A stretch of 58,798 nucleotides of DNA from NCBI GenBank assembly GCA_010015655.1, contig ML976708.1:26824-85621 (forward strand), written 5' to 3'. Origin of the DNA: Bimuria novae-zelandiae CBS 107.79 (Eukaryota > Ascomycota > Dothideomycetes > Pleosporales > Didymosphaeriaceae). A model generated the notes under the pieces. That model saw only the letters and a list, made by a program, of their open reading frames with translations. It did no database searches and was not told the origin of the DNA. Below are positions 45,220 to 57,902 of the stretch, in pieces. The position numbers and the translations under genes were made by a program. Position 1 is the first letter of the stretch. Every line of letters starts with the position of its first letter.

Positions 45220-46447
45220 ATGAAGTTTTCGGCGGCTCTCGTGCCCCTCTTGCTGGCACCCTTCGCGGCTACCGAGCACACTTCGAACTGGGCGGTTCTC
45301 GTTGGCACGTCGCGCTTTTGGTTCAACTACAGACACCTTGCAAATGTCCTCTCGCTGTATCGCACCGTCAAGCGTCTTGGAATCCCCGATTCGCAAATCA
45401 TTCTCATGCTGCCAGATGACATGGCCTGCAACCCACGTAATGCCTTCCCAGGAACCGTTTACAATAATGCCGACCGCGCACTCGACCTGTATGGAGACAA
45501 CATCGAGGTCGACTATAGAGGATACGAAGTCACCGTGGAGAACTTCATACGACTCATGACGGACAGAGTCTCGGAAGACATGCCGCGGTCCAAGCGCCTC
45601 ATGACAGATGAGCGGAGCAACATCTTGGTGTACATGACAGGCCACGGTGGGAACGAATTTTTGAAGTTCCAGGATGCGGAAGAGATCTCCGCCTACGACC
45701 TTGCAGACGCATTTGGCCAAATGTGGGAGAAGAAGCGGTACGTCATACCCTACATGCACGAGATGTTCATGCTGACCAGGATACAGCTACCATGAGATGC
45801 TCTTCATGATCGACACGTGCCAAGCCAACACCATGTACTCCAAGTTCTACTCCCCAAATATCCTCGCAACTGGATCTTCCGAAATCGACCAGTCGTCCTA
45901 CTCTCACCATGCAGACAATGACGTGGGCGTGGCTGTTATCGACCGCTACACATACTACAACCTCGATTTTTTAGAGAAGAACGTTCGCGATCCGACGTCA
46001 AAGGTCACCATGGGCGAGCTTTTTGACAGCTATAACCCAGCCGATATGCATTCGGATCCCGGCATTCGGTACGATCTGTTCGACGGCGGCGAAGCTGGTG
46101 CGAGATCCCGATTGATCATGGACTTCTTCGGGAACGTACAAAATGTGGAAATCGATGCGGGAAGCACAAAAAACGAAACGCAGTGGCGCGAAGAGCTGGA
46201 AGCCATCGACAAGATGATTGTCGAGGCAAAGAGGAGACACAATGAATCTCTCAATGTACGGCCTCAAGCGCAGCATCTCATGGAAGAAATCGTGGCTAGC
46301 GGGAGCCAGCCCGAGAAAAGCATAAAGAAGCCCGGCGCCGTGAAGATCGACACAGAGTCGGCCTGGTCCAAGCAGATGGTGGGTGTCGCCGCCTTGCTTG
46401 GATTTGCTGGTGTTTGGGTCGCCGGCTCCCTCCTGGAGTCGCTTTAA
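45220..46447 (+). CDS. GPI8: GPI-anchor transamidase catalytic subunit Gpi8/PIG-K
   Basis: Exons 45220-45737 and 45787-46447 (49-nt intron) give 392 residues. A signal peptide ([17 protein letters not shown]) targets the ER lumen. The C13-type caspase-fold protease domain follows: [20 protein letters not shown], the catalytic His142 in [12 protein letters not shown] and the catalytic Cys184 in [13 protein letters not shown]. The C-terminal segment [20 protein letters not shown] is a transmembrane helix, as in yeast Gpi8. The enzyme cleaves the C-terminal signal of precursors and attaches the GPI anchor. The splice joins EKKR to YHEML and restores family continuity. Confidence 0.96.
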
Positions 46448-46923
46448 ACAGCTGATGACAGACTTTCTATGATCATTTTTGTAGCGTCAAGAGATACCCA
46501 TTCCTAAAAGATACACAGTCAACTAGGGACCTACGCCTATTTCTGAACTCTCACGTGTGGTGAGCGCCAGCATCCTTGCCACAAAATCGTTGGCGTATTG
46601 GCACAAGTTGCCCCCGGATATACGATACGGCGGATACGCAGGCGACTTGGCAACGGCCAACCTCAGCAAGGGAAACGCAAGGATCGCGATTTCGCGGAAA
46701 CAAAGCGCGATCTACACCAGAGATGACAAGACTCCGTGCAATCAAAGGCTCCGCGCGATCCCGCATCAAGTGGCGCCTGCGGAAAGCCGTGGGTAGGCGC
46801 CAAAGTCCGGCTCCCGCTATCCTCGAACCAGGTCGGCGGTTGGTGACGTTACGGGTTTACTTCACGATCCATATATTATAAGTCCTTGAGCGAAGACAAT
46901 TTCAGTTGGTTCAGGTACAGTGG
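46448..46923. other. Gene-free stretch between GPI8 and the LINE array
   Basis: Normal composition. ORFs here are short and basic without recognisable content. The LINE array target begins at 46924. Confidence 0.5.
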
Positions 46924-46934
46924 TGACCGGTATT
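46924..46934. repeat. Target copy tgaccggtatt (left flank of LINE copy 1)
   Basis: The same 11-mer occurs at 52385-52395, 52407-52417 and 57892-57902, always at LINE junctions. Confidence 0.8.
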
Positions 46935-47199
46935 GATTGATTGATTTATTACGCCCGGCTCACTCGCCTAAAGGGCCTTTTTACGCTAACTACATACCAG
47001 AGCTTATAGTAGTGACCTAACTCCCTCTAGCCCCTATAGATAACTATCCTCGTGTCTGTTCATCTTAACTTTGTGTATCTAGAGTCCCTCCTAAGTAGTT
47101 AGTAGCAAGTTGTCTTAGGGCTATTCCCCTAAGTGTTTAGTGTCCCTTCTTTGGCAAATAAAGCAGAACCTGCTAAGTAAGAGGGTTAGTCTTTTCCTC

Positions 47200-50100
47200 C
47201 TACGTTCCGCTTGCTATTTCTAGGCGTTTTGTCGCTATCGCGTATCGAATTGTTGCTTTCACTGCCTCTATGCTCGGTGTCTATATCTTCGCTGGATCTG
47301 TCTTTGCTCTCCCTCTAAGGTAGAATAAGAGGCTTCCCCTTAGCGTGTCTAATTGCTCTAGTATTTATTCCTTAAGCGTGTCCTATCGCGCGCATTGGAA
47401 GAGGAAGTGCTTAAGTGTTTCTATATAGTTACAAGCACATGCCCTAGAATCCGCTACTCTAATCTAGTAGAGATATACGTTTAGCTATATTATCCCTGTG
47501 CGTAGCTATGCTAACACGGTTACTTCTTATCTACTAAGGTTGTCGTATAACTTGCGGGTATGTTATCCTAGTAGTGCTGCATCTATCCGCTTACTATATG
47601 CACCTGTGCTATCTGGCAGAGTTCTTTTTACTTGTGCTTTTGCCATTGTCGTGTTAATAACAATTAATTTAGCTTAAAGCTACTGTACGGGTGGCGTACT
47701 ACCCTCTTACGTAGTCCTCTTTGCCGCTTTCTTCGCTTTGTCTATAAGAGCGTTGCTACATTTTACTATAATCTATATAAGATCTACTTTGTTTTCTAGC
47801 ATCTCTAGGTCCTGGATTATGCGATAGATTCTTTAGATAATATGTTGTCCTAACTATCTCTTTAGCTGGCGAACTACCTAAAGGGCGGCCAGGTTTCTTA
47901 TAAGGATTACGATTTGCCTCTAGTACGGTTTCCCTAGAGCCTCTAGCGCTCCTGCAATAGTAAATAGTTCTGCTATATATAGGTTTTACTCTTCCCTTAG
48001 GCCTAGGATAGCAGAGCTAGTGCGGGGTTTGTTTGTCCTATTATCCTGGGTGTCTAGTGTTACCCACCTTACTCTAACGTTACCATGACGCGCCGACGTG
48101 CTAGTTGTAATCTTTATTCTGTCCTCTTAGTGTACTAGTGCTATAGCCTTCTCTAAGTCTGGCTCTGCCGTTATCGTGATGCGTTTACTCCACGGGCTAA
48201 TTACATATGGTATAATTATTTCCATGTGGCTAGTGTCTATATCTTTATGCGCTAAGGCTATTATCTAGAAGGGTAAAATAAACCTTGTAAATGGCTTAAA
48301 ACGTAACTATGTTAGCGGGTTCGTCCTAGGCAAGAAGTGGATATTAACCTAAAGCTTTATTACTTTATAGCTATGCTATTCTATCACCGCATGTATGCCT
48401 GCTTCGGCCTCTGCGATTACTATAGCTGTTGTCCGAAAGTAGCTAATAATAGCCTTTATACCTATCCTCTAGATATTCTAAAATGCTAAGGGGGTATGCT
48501 TGGCTACGTGCTACCATACACAAGATGCGTAGTCCACGACTGGTTCCACCGTGGCTCTAAATAGCTATCGAGTTATCTAAAGTAACAGGTTCTTTAACTA
48601 AGAAAGTGCTATTACTACTTTTAGTCCTTGCGTTGCTGCTCTTACTATATACTTCTTATATCGGAGCTCTACATCTATAATAACCCCTAGTATCTTTGCC
48701 TTATCTACTAGCTTAACTTCTTAGCCTTTTACTCTAATTAGTTAGGTGCAGGTCCGCCCTTTATTCCGTGTAAAGTATATTAGCGTCGTTTTATCTGCCT
48801 TAAAAGTTACACTGCTCCGCTTTTCCTAGCTACTTGCGTGGCTAATAAACTTTTAGAACCCCTTATAGTTATCTGTAGCTAAGCGACCTGTTACCTATAC
48901 GCTAAAGTTATTTATAAATATAATTAACCCCTTATCCTTGTTAATCTAGCCCTAGACGAGATTGGCGTTAAAGAAGAGAAAGAGGATAGGCAATAGTAGT
49001 AAGCCCTATAATAGCCCTGCCTGTAGCAGGTCTCTCTTCTCTAATAATAGTCTATTTATCATAATATTCGCTATTTGCTCTAAGTAGAAGGCGTCTACCT
49101 AACGCGTTAGAATTTAGGGGATCCCTCTAGCGCATAGCCTCTATATTAGCCTGTCCTTATACACACTATTATATGCACCTTTAATATTAAAGCTAATAAG
49201 GCTAAGCACCTTTCGCTGCCTTTATACTTAATATATATGCTCTTGCAGCACTAGCAGCGCTTATTTAGCTAAACGCTTCTTTCTGGCCCCAAAGTAGTTC
49301 GTGGGGAGGAGGCTATGCTCCTCTACTATGTACGATATCCTTTCTACAAGCACCGCTTCTATTATCTTTCCTAGTATTAATAGTAGTAAGATTAGTCGCC
49401 ACGCCTTTACTTTGGTGTAGTCGTCTTTTTTAGGCTTTTTTAGGGGGATAATCCTGGCGTTTAACTACTAAGTTAGTAGTTAACCCTTATTAATAAACGT
49501 TTAGAACAGGCGCAGTACGTCCCATTTCACTACTAGTTATATTTATTTCTATACTCCCGCTAGTAGACCGTCTTCGCCAGGCGCTTTCTATAGTTTTGCC
49601 TCGTTTACTACCCGTTCTATCTCTTCTACGTTTAGTGGTAGTATAGGTAGTTGCCTTCTTTAGTGTCTCTCTCCCTCCTCCTTAATTATTTCTAGTAGTA
49701 GTAGAAAAAAGATAGAGAGCATCTCCTCCGCTTGCTCTTATAGTCCCTTAGTTATAGTCCTATCTTCCCTAGTTAGGGGCGGGGTTTTGCCGAATTCTGC
49801 CTTTTTGCCCGGCTGGAGGTATTGGGTGGCTTTTTATATGTTGCCGTCTTTTGCAAGGAAGTTGTCCTAATAGGACTTTCGCTATTGCCGTGCTATATCG
49901 TGAAACTATTTTACTGCCTCTTTTGCTTTCTCTTCTATAGCTAGGTTAAGTTGGCCAGCCTGACGTTGCGCCCTTGCCTAGTTTCTCTAATACGTGTATA
50001 CCCTCTATAGCTAGGTTAGATCCGACGTCCACCACCTTCTTATGTACGGTAATAGCTTTACTATTAGGGTAAGGCTATAAACCACCTTAAGTACTACCTT

Positions 50101-50960
50101 TATTAGACGGTCTACCTAATGTTAAGTATCCCCTATTACTAGTTTAGTAAGTAGTGTCCTTATAATTTTTTATCTTATCTCTTCCTATAGTGCGTTCTTA
50201 AAAAGGAGCCTCCCCTTGTCTCTTTAAGGCGGTGTGTTCACGTTAAATGTCGTCTTAATCGCGCTATAATCGGACCCATGGTTAGTCCCGTGTATTCTAC
50301 ATCGCACTAGGTCCTCTACTAGTTTTATAAAAGTAAGCACTAGGTTAATTGTGCTCTCTTAGTCTTCGTGGTGCTAAGTCTTTATGCCACGCGAAAGTAG
50401 GCTTTACAGGTAATTATTATCTATTAAATTAATAATTAGGTCTGCCTCTTCCCTTTAATGTGTAATTATATCGTCTCCTCCCTATAATGCGTCGTGCTAG
50501 TTAAAGTCGCCAACTAGTATTATATCTATGCGCGTCCGTATACGATTTTGTTATTACTAGATTAGGGTATAGAGCGTGCTAATAGAGTCTGCCAGCGCTC
50601 GTGTATTCGTGCCCTCTACGTACACCGACACGACTAAGAGGTGTCTGTCATGGAGCCGTAGTACCGCTGCCGTAAGGTCTAATAAGTTTACCGCTACCTA
50701 TTTAGCCTTAATGTCTCTTCTAATCCACATTATGCTCCGAATTGGCCATTTACCCTCTTTTTGTGTTGTTAGTATAAGCTTTATCTAGTTTAGGTATCCT
50801 ATAGGGGTCGTAAGTAGTCTGCCTTCCTTATTCCGTTGTGTATAGGGCTCCGCAATCGCTAGCACACTGTATTACTATAGTTATTTATTATTTATTATAC
50901 TATATTATACCACTCTCCGCTTTCCTATATTAAGCTGGAAGATCTGGAGCGGTCTATTTA
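47200..50960 (-). pseudogene. LINE copy 1 ORF2 (EN-RT), decayed
   Basis: Ends are approximate. On the minus strand, with TAG/TAA read as Gln or Trp, I see VLAIAEPY (endonuclease N-terminus, near 50860), VGDFNxHDAL (near 50500), PILFLFFNANLVQG (near 48980), the reverse transcriptase catalytic motif as FINN (near 48915, two Asp changed to Asn), and CACNYIETLKHFLFQC (near 47420). Stops and lost catalytic residues make it inactive. Confidence 0.75.
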
Positions 50961-50989
50961 TTACGACTAGGGTGTAGTATCCAGTAGTT

Positions 50990-52250
50990 CTTTAAAAAGG
51001 ATTCGTGGGGCCCTCCGCAAGGTATACACTTTAAGATTTTAGATTAATATTCTTTGTAGTAGTAACCTGGCACTACGTATCTTGCGTAGGTCTATTACCC
51101 TATGCATGTAAAGGCCTTATGTCCTAGTTACTAATATTTATAGTATTATACATGGCCTACGTGGGGCTTAAACTCCCTGGTGTATGCTAATTCTTTGTTA
51201 ATGTAGAAATATTATTCTTAGAGGAGCCGCGCCGCTTCGCTGCTTCTCTTTACGTATATAACTATAGATCTGTATGCCTTGCCTAAGTTCTTTTTGCTTA
51301 GCTAGTTTATCTTTTTAATCTGCACCTCGTTCTCCTCCCCTAAGGCTTACGTAGCCTCTTGTCGTACTTTGTCGCGCTTGTTTAAGACCGCAGTGCGATT
51401 TGCGTTGTCTATCTATACTAGGTATAGTTAATCGCGGAGGATTCTTGCGCCCCTTATAGTAGTTTTCTATGCTACTTCCTTAACTTCCCTTAACTCCTCC
51501 TTACTCCTGCATAAAATTCTAATCCTATTAGTGTTCTTAGGGTCTTTTACTATCGCTGCGCACCGCTATTTTTTTTTACTCTTAATTATCTTAATCTCTT
51601 GCTTAATAGCTTCCCGGATCCTCCCTATCTAAGCCTCTTATCTATCTGTCTCCTCTACTCTAGAGGTGTCTATCGTGCAGTAGGGCATGTTAGTTATTAT
51701 TATTAGTATTACTATTCTAGAGAGGGTACGTAAGTTACTAAGTTAACTACTTAGTAGCGTGCGTGCTACGTCTGCATAAGATAGTAAACTATTAGTTATT
51801 ATTTAGGTTCTTAACTTGCCTAAAAGTTCTAATAATTAGGCCCTAGTATCTGTAAGCTGTGCCTTAGTGTTAGCTAACTCCCTTATTATTTCTTTAACCG
51901 CTATCTTAAGCTCTTAGTTGTCTGCTTTTAGTGCCGAATTGTCTGCCTTAAGGTCTTCTAAAGCGCCTAGTATCGCTGCCAGCGTTCTTTCTAGGTTTTG
52001 GCTTTTAACTCTACGCGCCCTCGTGTGCTCCACGTTTTTATTTACCGCCTTACCCCTAACTAGTCCTTTAGGTATCCTTCTTATACGGTTTGGTTGTGGG
52101 GCCCTAGGCGGCTTAAGGTTAACGTAACTATCTTTATCTACGTAACTAGACTTGTTTAAATTGCTTTCGTGCTACGCGTTCTTATAGTAAAGTTTAGTAG
52201 CTTTTATAGTTTTCTTACGCGTTTAGGCTGATTGGCGCGTCGCGCGCGCG
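50990..52250 (-). pseudogene. LINE copy 1 ORF1 (gag-like), decayed
   Basis: Ends are approximate. Located by homology to copy 2 ORF1. CCHC-type knuckle remnants lie near 51010-51160 on the minus strand. Upstream part is rich in Lys and Gln with frequent stops. Confidence 0.6.
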
Positions 52251-52384
52251 TTACTCTCCCCTGTCTCTATTACGCTTCCCTCCCTTATTTAAAAATTCCC
52301 TCCTCTTTCTCCACAAATTGAGTTCTCGCTGTTTTCTCTGGCCAGTCTGACGAAATCCTCTCTCCTGACCGAAATCCCTCTCTC

Positions 52385-52417
52385 TGACCGGTATTGGTTT
52401 CCCCTCTGACCGGTATT
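52385..52417. repeat. LINE junction: two tgaccggtatt copies 11 bp apart
   Basis: 52385-52395 and 52407-52417 are identical; ggtttcccctc lies between. The first is the right flank of copy 1, the second the left flank of copy 2. Confidence 0.82.
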
Positions 52418-52689
52418 AATTGATTGATTAATTAATTAATTACGCCCGGCTCGCTCGCCTAAAGGGCCTTTTTACGCTAACTATATAACATAGCTTATAA
52501 TAGTGACCTAACTCCCTTTAGCCCCTATAGATAATCGTCCTTGTGTTTGTTTATTTTAACTTTGTGTATCTTGAGTCCCTCCTAAGTAGTTAGTAGCAAG
52601 TTGTCTTAGGGCTATTCCCCTAAGTGTTTAATATCCCTTTTCTGGCAAATAAAGCAGAACCTACTAAGTAAGAGGGGGGTTTTTTTTTT

Positions 52690-55600
52690 CTGTACCTTTC
52701 CCTACGTTCCGCTTACTATTTCTTGGCGTTTTGTTGCTATCGCGTATTGAATTGTCGCTTTCACCGCCTTAATATTCGGTGTCTATTCCTTCACTAGGTC
52801 CGTCTTTGCTCTCCTTCTAAGATAGAATAAGAGGTTTCCCCTTAGCGTCTCTAATTACTTTAATATTTAGTCCCTAAGCCTGTCCTATCGCGCGTATTGG
52901 AAGAGGAAGTGCTTAAGTATTTCTATGTAACTATAAGCACATGCCCTAGAATCTACTACTCTAATCTAGTAAAGATATACGTTTAGCTGTATTATCCCTG
53001 TGCGTAGCTATACTAGTATAATTACTTCTTATCTGCTAAGGTTGTTATATAGTTTGCGGGTGTGTTGTCCTGGTAGTGCTGTATCCACCCGCTTGCTATA
53101 TGCTCCTATACTATTTAGTAGAGTTTTCTTTACTTGTGCTTTTGCTATTATTATGTTAATAACGGTTAATTTAGCCTAAAGCTAACGCACGTGTGGCGTA
53201 CTACTCTCTTACGTAGTCCTCTTTGCCGCTTTCTTTACTTTATCTGTAAGAGTGTTGCTATATTTCGCTATAATCTATATAAGATCTACTTTGTTCTCTA
53301 ACATCTCTAGGTCTTGGATTAAGCGGTAGATTCTTTAGATAATGTGTTGCCCTATCTCTTTAGCTGGCGAACTACCTAAAGAGTGGCTAGGTTTCTTGTA
53401 AGGATTATAATTCGCTTGCGGTGCAGTCTCCCTAGAGACTCTAATGCTCTTGCGATTATAAAAAGTTCTGCTATATAAGGGTCCTGCTCTTCCCTTAGGC
53501 CTAGGATAGCAGAGCTAGTGTGGGGTTTGTTTATCCTATTGTCCTAGGTGTCTAGTATCGCCTATCCTGCTCCGACGTTACTACGGCGCGCTAACGTGCT
53601 GGTTATAATCTTTATTCTATCTCCTTAGTGTAATAGTGCTATAGCCTTCTCTAAGTCTGGCTCTGCTGTTGTCGTGATGCGTTTACTTTACGGGCTAATT
53701 ACGTAGGGTACAATTATTTCTATGTGACTGGTGTCTGTATCTTTATGCGCTAAGGCTATTATCTAAAGGGGTGAAATAAACCTTATAAATAGTTTAAAAC
53801 ATAACTGCGTTAGCGGGTTCGTCCTAGGTAGAGAGTAGATATTAACCTAAAGCTTTGTTACTTTATAGCTGTGCTATTCTATTACCGTGTGTATGCTTGC
53901 TTCGGCCTCTGTAATTACTATAGCTATTGTCTAAAAGTAGCTAATAATGGCCTTTGCACCTATCCTCTGGATATTCTAGAATACTAAGGGAGTATGCTTA
54001 GTAGTATGCTGCTATATATATAATGCGTAGTCTATAACTAGTTCTACTATGGCTCTAAACAGCTATTAAGCAGTCCGAGGCAATAGGTTCTTTAGCTAGG
54101 AAAGTACTATTACTGCTTTTAGTCCTTGCGTTACTACTCTTGCTACATGCTTCTTATACTAGAGCTCTGCATCTATAATAACCCCTAGAATCTTTGCCTC
54201 GTCTCTTAGCTTAACTTCTTAGCCTTTTACTTTAATTAGTTAGGTGCAGGTCCGCCCCTTATTCCTTGTAAAGTGTATTAGTATTATTTTATCCGCCTTA
54301 AAGGTTGCGCTGCTTTACTTTTCCTAGCTACTTACATAGCTAATAATCTTTTAGAGACTCTTATAGTTGTTTATAGCTAAGTGACCTGTCACTTATGCGC
54401 TAAAGTCGTCTATAAATATAATTAACCCTTTATTCTTGTTAATCTGTCCCTAGACAAGATTGGCGTTAAAGAAGAGGAAGAGGATAGGCAATAGTGGTAA
54501 GCCCTACGATAGCCTTGCCTATAACAGGTCTTTCTTCTCTAACGACACTCTATTTATTACTATGTTCGCTGTTTGCTTAGAGTAGAAGGCGTCTACCTAA
54601 CGCGTTAGAATTTAAGGGATCCCTCTAGCGTGGAGCCTTTGTATTAGCCTGTCCTTACACACACCGTTGTATGCACCTTTAATATCGAAGCTAATAAGGC
54701 TAAGCACCTTTTGCTGCCTTTATACTTAATATATATGCTTCTGCAGCAATAGCAGCGCTTATTTAACTAAACGCTTCTTTCTAGCCCTAAAGTGGTTTGT
54801 GGGAAGAAGGCCATGCTCCTCCACTATATACGATATCCTTTCTGCGAGCACCGCTTCTATTATCTTTCTTAGCGTTAATAATAGTAAGATTAGTCGCTAA
54901 GCCTTTGCTTTAGTGTAGTCGTCCTTTTTAGGCTTTTTCAAGGGGATAATCCTGGCGTTTAACTACTAAGTTGGTAATTGGCCCTTGTTAATGGACGTTT
55001 AGAATAAGCGTAGTACGTCCCATTTTACTGCTAGCCATATTTGTTTCTATACTCCTGCTGGCAGACCGTCTTCGCTAGGCGTATTCTATAGTTTTGCCTT
55101 ATTTACTGCTTGTTCTATCTCTTCTAGGTTTAGTGGTGGCATAGGTAGTTGCCTTCTTTAGTGTCTCTCTCCCTCTTCCTTAATTGTTTCTAGTAGTAGT
55201 AGAAAAAAGGTAAAGAGCATCTCCTCCGCTTGCTCTTATAGTCCCTCTGTTATAGTCCTATCTTCCCTAGTTAACGGCGGAATTTTGCCAAATTCAGCCT
55301 TTTTGCCTGGCTAGAGGTATCTAGCAGCCTTTTATATATTCCTGTCTTTTGTAAGGAAGTTGTCCTAATAGGACTTTCGCTATCGCCGTGCTGTATCGTG
55401 AAACTATTTTACTACCTCCTTTGCTTTCTCTTCTGTAACTAGGTTAAGTTAGCCAGCCTGACGTCGCGCCCTCGCCTGGTTTCTCTAATATATATATACC
55501 TTTTATAGCTGGGTTAGGTCTGGCGTCCACCACCTTCTTATGTACGGTGATAGCTTTATTATTAGGGTAAGGCTATAGACTGCCTTAAGCACTACCTTTA

Positions 55601-56460
55601 TTAGATAGTCTGCCTACTATTAAGTATCCCTTATTACTAGTTTAGAGTGTAGTGTCCTTACTATCCTTTGCCTTATCTCTTCCTATAGTGCATTCTTAAA
55701 GAGGAGCCTCCCCTTATCTCTCTAAAATGGTATGTGCACGTTAAATGTCGTCTTAATCGCGCTGTAATTAGATCTATAATTAGTCCTGTATATTCTATAT
55801 TGTATTAGGTCCTCCGCCAGCTCTATAGAAGTAAGCACTAGGTCGATCGTGCTTTCTTAATCCCCGTGGTGCTAGGTCTTTGTGCCGCGCGGAAGCAGGC
55901 TTTATAGGTAATAGCTATCTATTAAGTTAATAATTAGGTCTGCTTCTCCCCTTTAGTGTGCGACCATATTGTCACCTCCCTATAGTGCGTCGTGCTAGTT
56001 GAAATCGCTAACTAGTAACACATCTGTACGCGTCTGTATACAATTCCGTTGTTACTGGATTAGAGCATAGAGCGTGCTTATGGAGTCTGCCAGCGCTTGT
56101 GCACTCTTGCCCTCTACGTACACAGACACGACTAAGAGATGTCTGTTATAGAGTCGTAGTACCGCTACTATAAGATCTAATAAGTTTACTGCCACTTACT
56201 CGGCCTTAATATCTCTTCTAATCCACATTATACTTCGAATTGGCCATTTACCCTCTTTTTGTGTTGTTAGTGTAAGCTTTATCTAATTTAGGTGTCCTAT
56301 AGGGGTTGTAAGTAGCTCGCCTTCCTTGTTCCGTTATGTGTAAGGCTCCGCGATCGCTAGCACACTATATTACTATAGTTGTTTATCGTTTATTATACTA
56401 TGCTATACCGTTCTTCGTTTTCCTACGTTAAGCTAGAAGATCTGGAGCGGTCTATTTATT
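52690..56460 (-). pseudogene. LINE copy 2 ORF2 (EN-RT), decayed
   Basis: Ends are approximate. On the minus strand the reverse transcriptase catalytic motif is kept as IIFIDDF (near 54410), whereas copy 1 has lost both Asp. The endonuclease motif GDFN reads SDFN (near 56010). Gln and Trp codons are frequently stops. Confidence 0.72.
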
Positions 56461-56469
56461 GCGGCTAGG

Positions 56470-57760
56470 GTGTAATATTCGGCAGTTTATTAAGAAGGAT
56501 TCGTGAGGCCCTCCGCATGGTACGTATTTTAGAATTTTAGCTTAACACTCTTTATAGTAGTGCCCTAGCTCTATACACCTTGCGTAGGTCTATTGCCCTG
56601 TGCACGCAAAGGCCTTATATCCTAGTTACTAGCATTTATAGCATTGTATAGGGCCTACGTAGGGCTTAAATTCCTTAGTGTACGCTAACTCTCCATTAAT
56701 ATGGAAATATTAATCTTAGAGGAGCTTTGCTGCTTCGCTGCTCTTCTTTATATATATTACTATTGATCTATATGCCTTGCCTAAGTCCTTCTTACTTAGC
56801 TAGCTTATCTTAGCGATCTGCACTTCGTTCTCCTCCCCTAAGGCCTGCATGGCCCCTTATTATATTTCGTTGTACTTGTTTAAGACAGCCATGCGATTCG
56901 CGTTGTCTATTCGCACTAGGTATAGTTAGTTATAGAGGATTCTTACGCCCCTGGCTATAGTCTTCTATACTGCCTCTTTAACTTTGCTTAGTTCCTTATT
57001 ACTCCTACACATAATTCTAATTCTATTAGTATTCTTAGGGTCCCTTGTTACTACTGCGCACTACTATTTTTTATTACCCTTAGTTATCCTAAGCTTACGT
57101 TTAATAGCTTCCTAGATTCTACTTATTTATGCCTCGTGTTTATCTACTTCTTCTACTCTAGACGTGTCTACTGTGCAATAGGGCGCATTAGTTAAGGTTA
57201 TTTATATTATTATTCTAAAGAGGGTGTAAAGGTTACTTAGTTAGCTACTTAGGGGAGTGCGTGCTACGTCTGCATAAGATAGTAATCTAATAGCTATTAT
57301 TTAGGTTCTTAAGTCCCCTAAAAGTTCTAATAAATAGGCCCTAGTATCTGCAAGTTGTGCCTTAGTATTAGCTAGCTCCCTTAATATATCTTCTACCGCT
57401 GTCTTAAGTTCTTAGTTATCCACTTTTAGTGCCAAGTTGTCTACCCTAAGGTCTTCTAAAGCTCCTAGTATCGCTGCCAGCGTTCTCTCTAGGTTTTAGC
57501 CTTCGACTTTATTGCGCGCCCTTATGTGTTCCGCATTTTAGTTTGCCGCTTTACCCCTAACTAGTCCTTTAGGTATCCTCCGTGTGCGGTTTGGTTGTGG
57601 GGCCCTAGGTAGCTTAAGGTTTATATAATTATCTTTATCTATATTACTAAACTTACTTAAATTAGTTTCGTGCTGCGCGTTCTCGTAATAAAGTTTAGTA
57701 GCTTTTATAGTTTTCCTGCGCGTTTAGGCTAATTAGCGCGTCGCGCGCGCGTCGCTCTCC
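56470..57760 (-). pseudogene. LINE copy 2 ORF1 (gag-like), decayed
   Basis: Ends are approximate. The minus strand at about 56480-56660 reads CYKCQQLGYKAFAC, ARCIELGHYYKEC and VPCGGPHESF, the triple zinc-knuckle cluster of Tad-like ORF1 proteins. Confidence 0.68.
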
Positions 57761-57891
57761 CCTGTCTCTATTACGCGTCCCTCCCTTATTGAATATTCCC
57801 TCCTCTTTTAGTTCCAAAGCGCGTCCAGTATATCTCTCCCTCGGGTCTCCTTGCGATTAGGTGTTATGGTGTTTAGCGGGGCGTTAACTTC

Positions 57892-57902
57892 TGACCGGTA
57901 TT
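57892..57902. repeat. Target copy tgaccggtatt at the copy 2 / copy 3 junction
   Basis: Exact 11-mer as at 46924, 52385 and 52407, directly followed by the (ttga/ttaa) tail of copy 3. Confidence 0.82.

Larger units (their letters stand above)
46935..52384 (-). mobile_element. Minus-strand Tad-type LINE, copy 1, RIP-mutated
   Basis: A 5450-bp element whose 3' end is on the left: on its coding strand it ends ...gagccgggcgtaataaatc plus (aatc)n, next to aataccggtca. Read on the minus strand it has the 5' leader near 52270-52384, ORF1 with zinc knuckles (about 51010-51160) and ORF2 with endonuclease, reverse transcriptase and C-terminal zinc motif. It is about 90% similar by eye to copy 2, differing mainly by transitions. 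Flanked by tgaccggtatt on both sides. Confidence 0.87.
52418..57891 (-). mobile_element. Minus-strand Tad-type LINE, copy 2, RIP-mutated
   Basis: A 5474-bp element, same orientation and domain order as copy 1, flanked by tgaccggtatt (52407-52417, 57892-57902). Its body aligns with copy 1 from the 3' end to about 57800. The terminal 90 bp or so at the 5' end is unrelated to that of copy 1. Confidence 0.87.

Noticed and set aside
46576..46881. ORF of 101 codons with a basic product downstream of GPI8
   Set aside because: No recognisable domain, no intron signals, overlapping ORFs on both strands, and location in a 3' region next to the LINE array.
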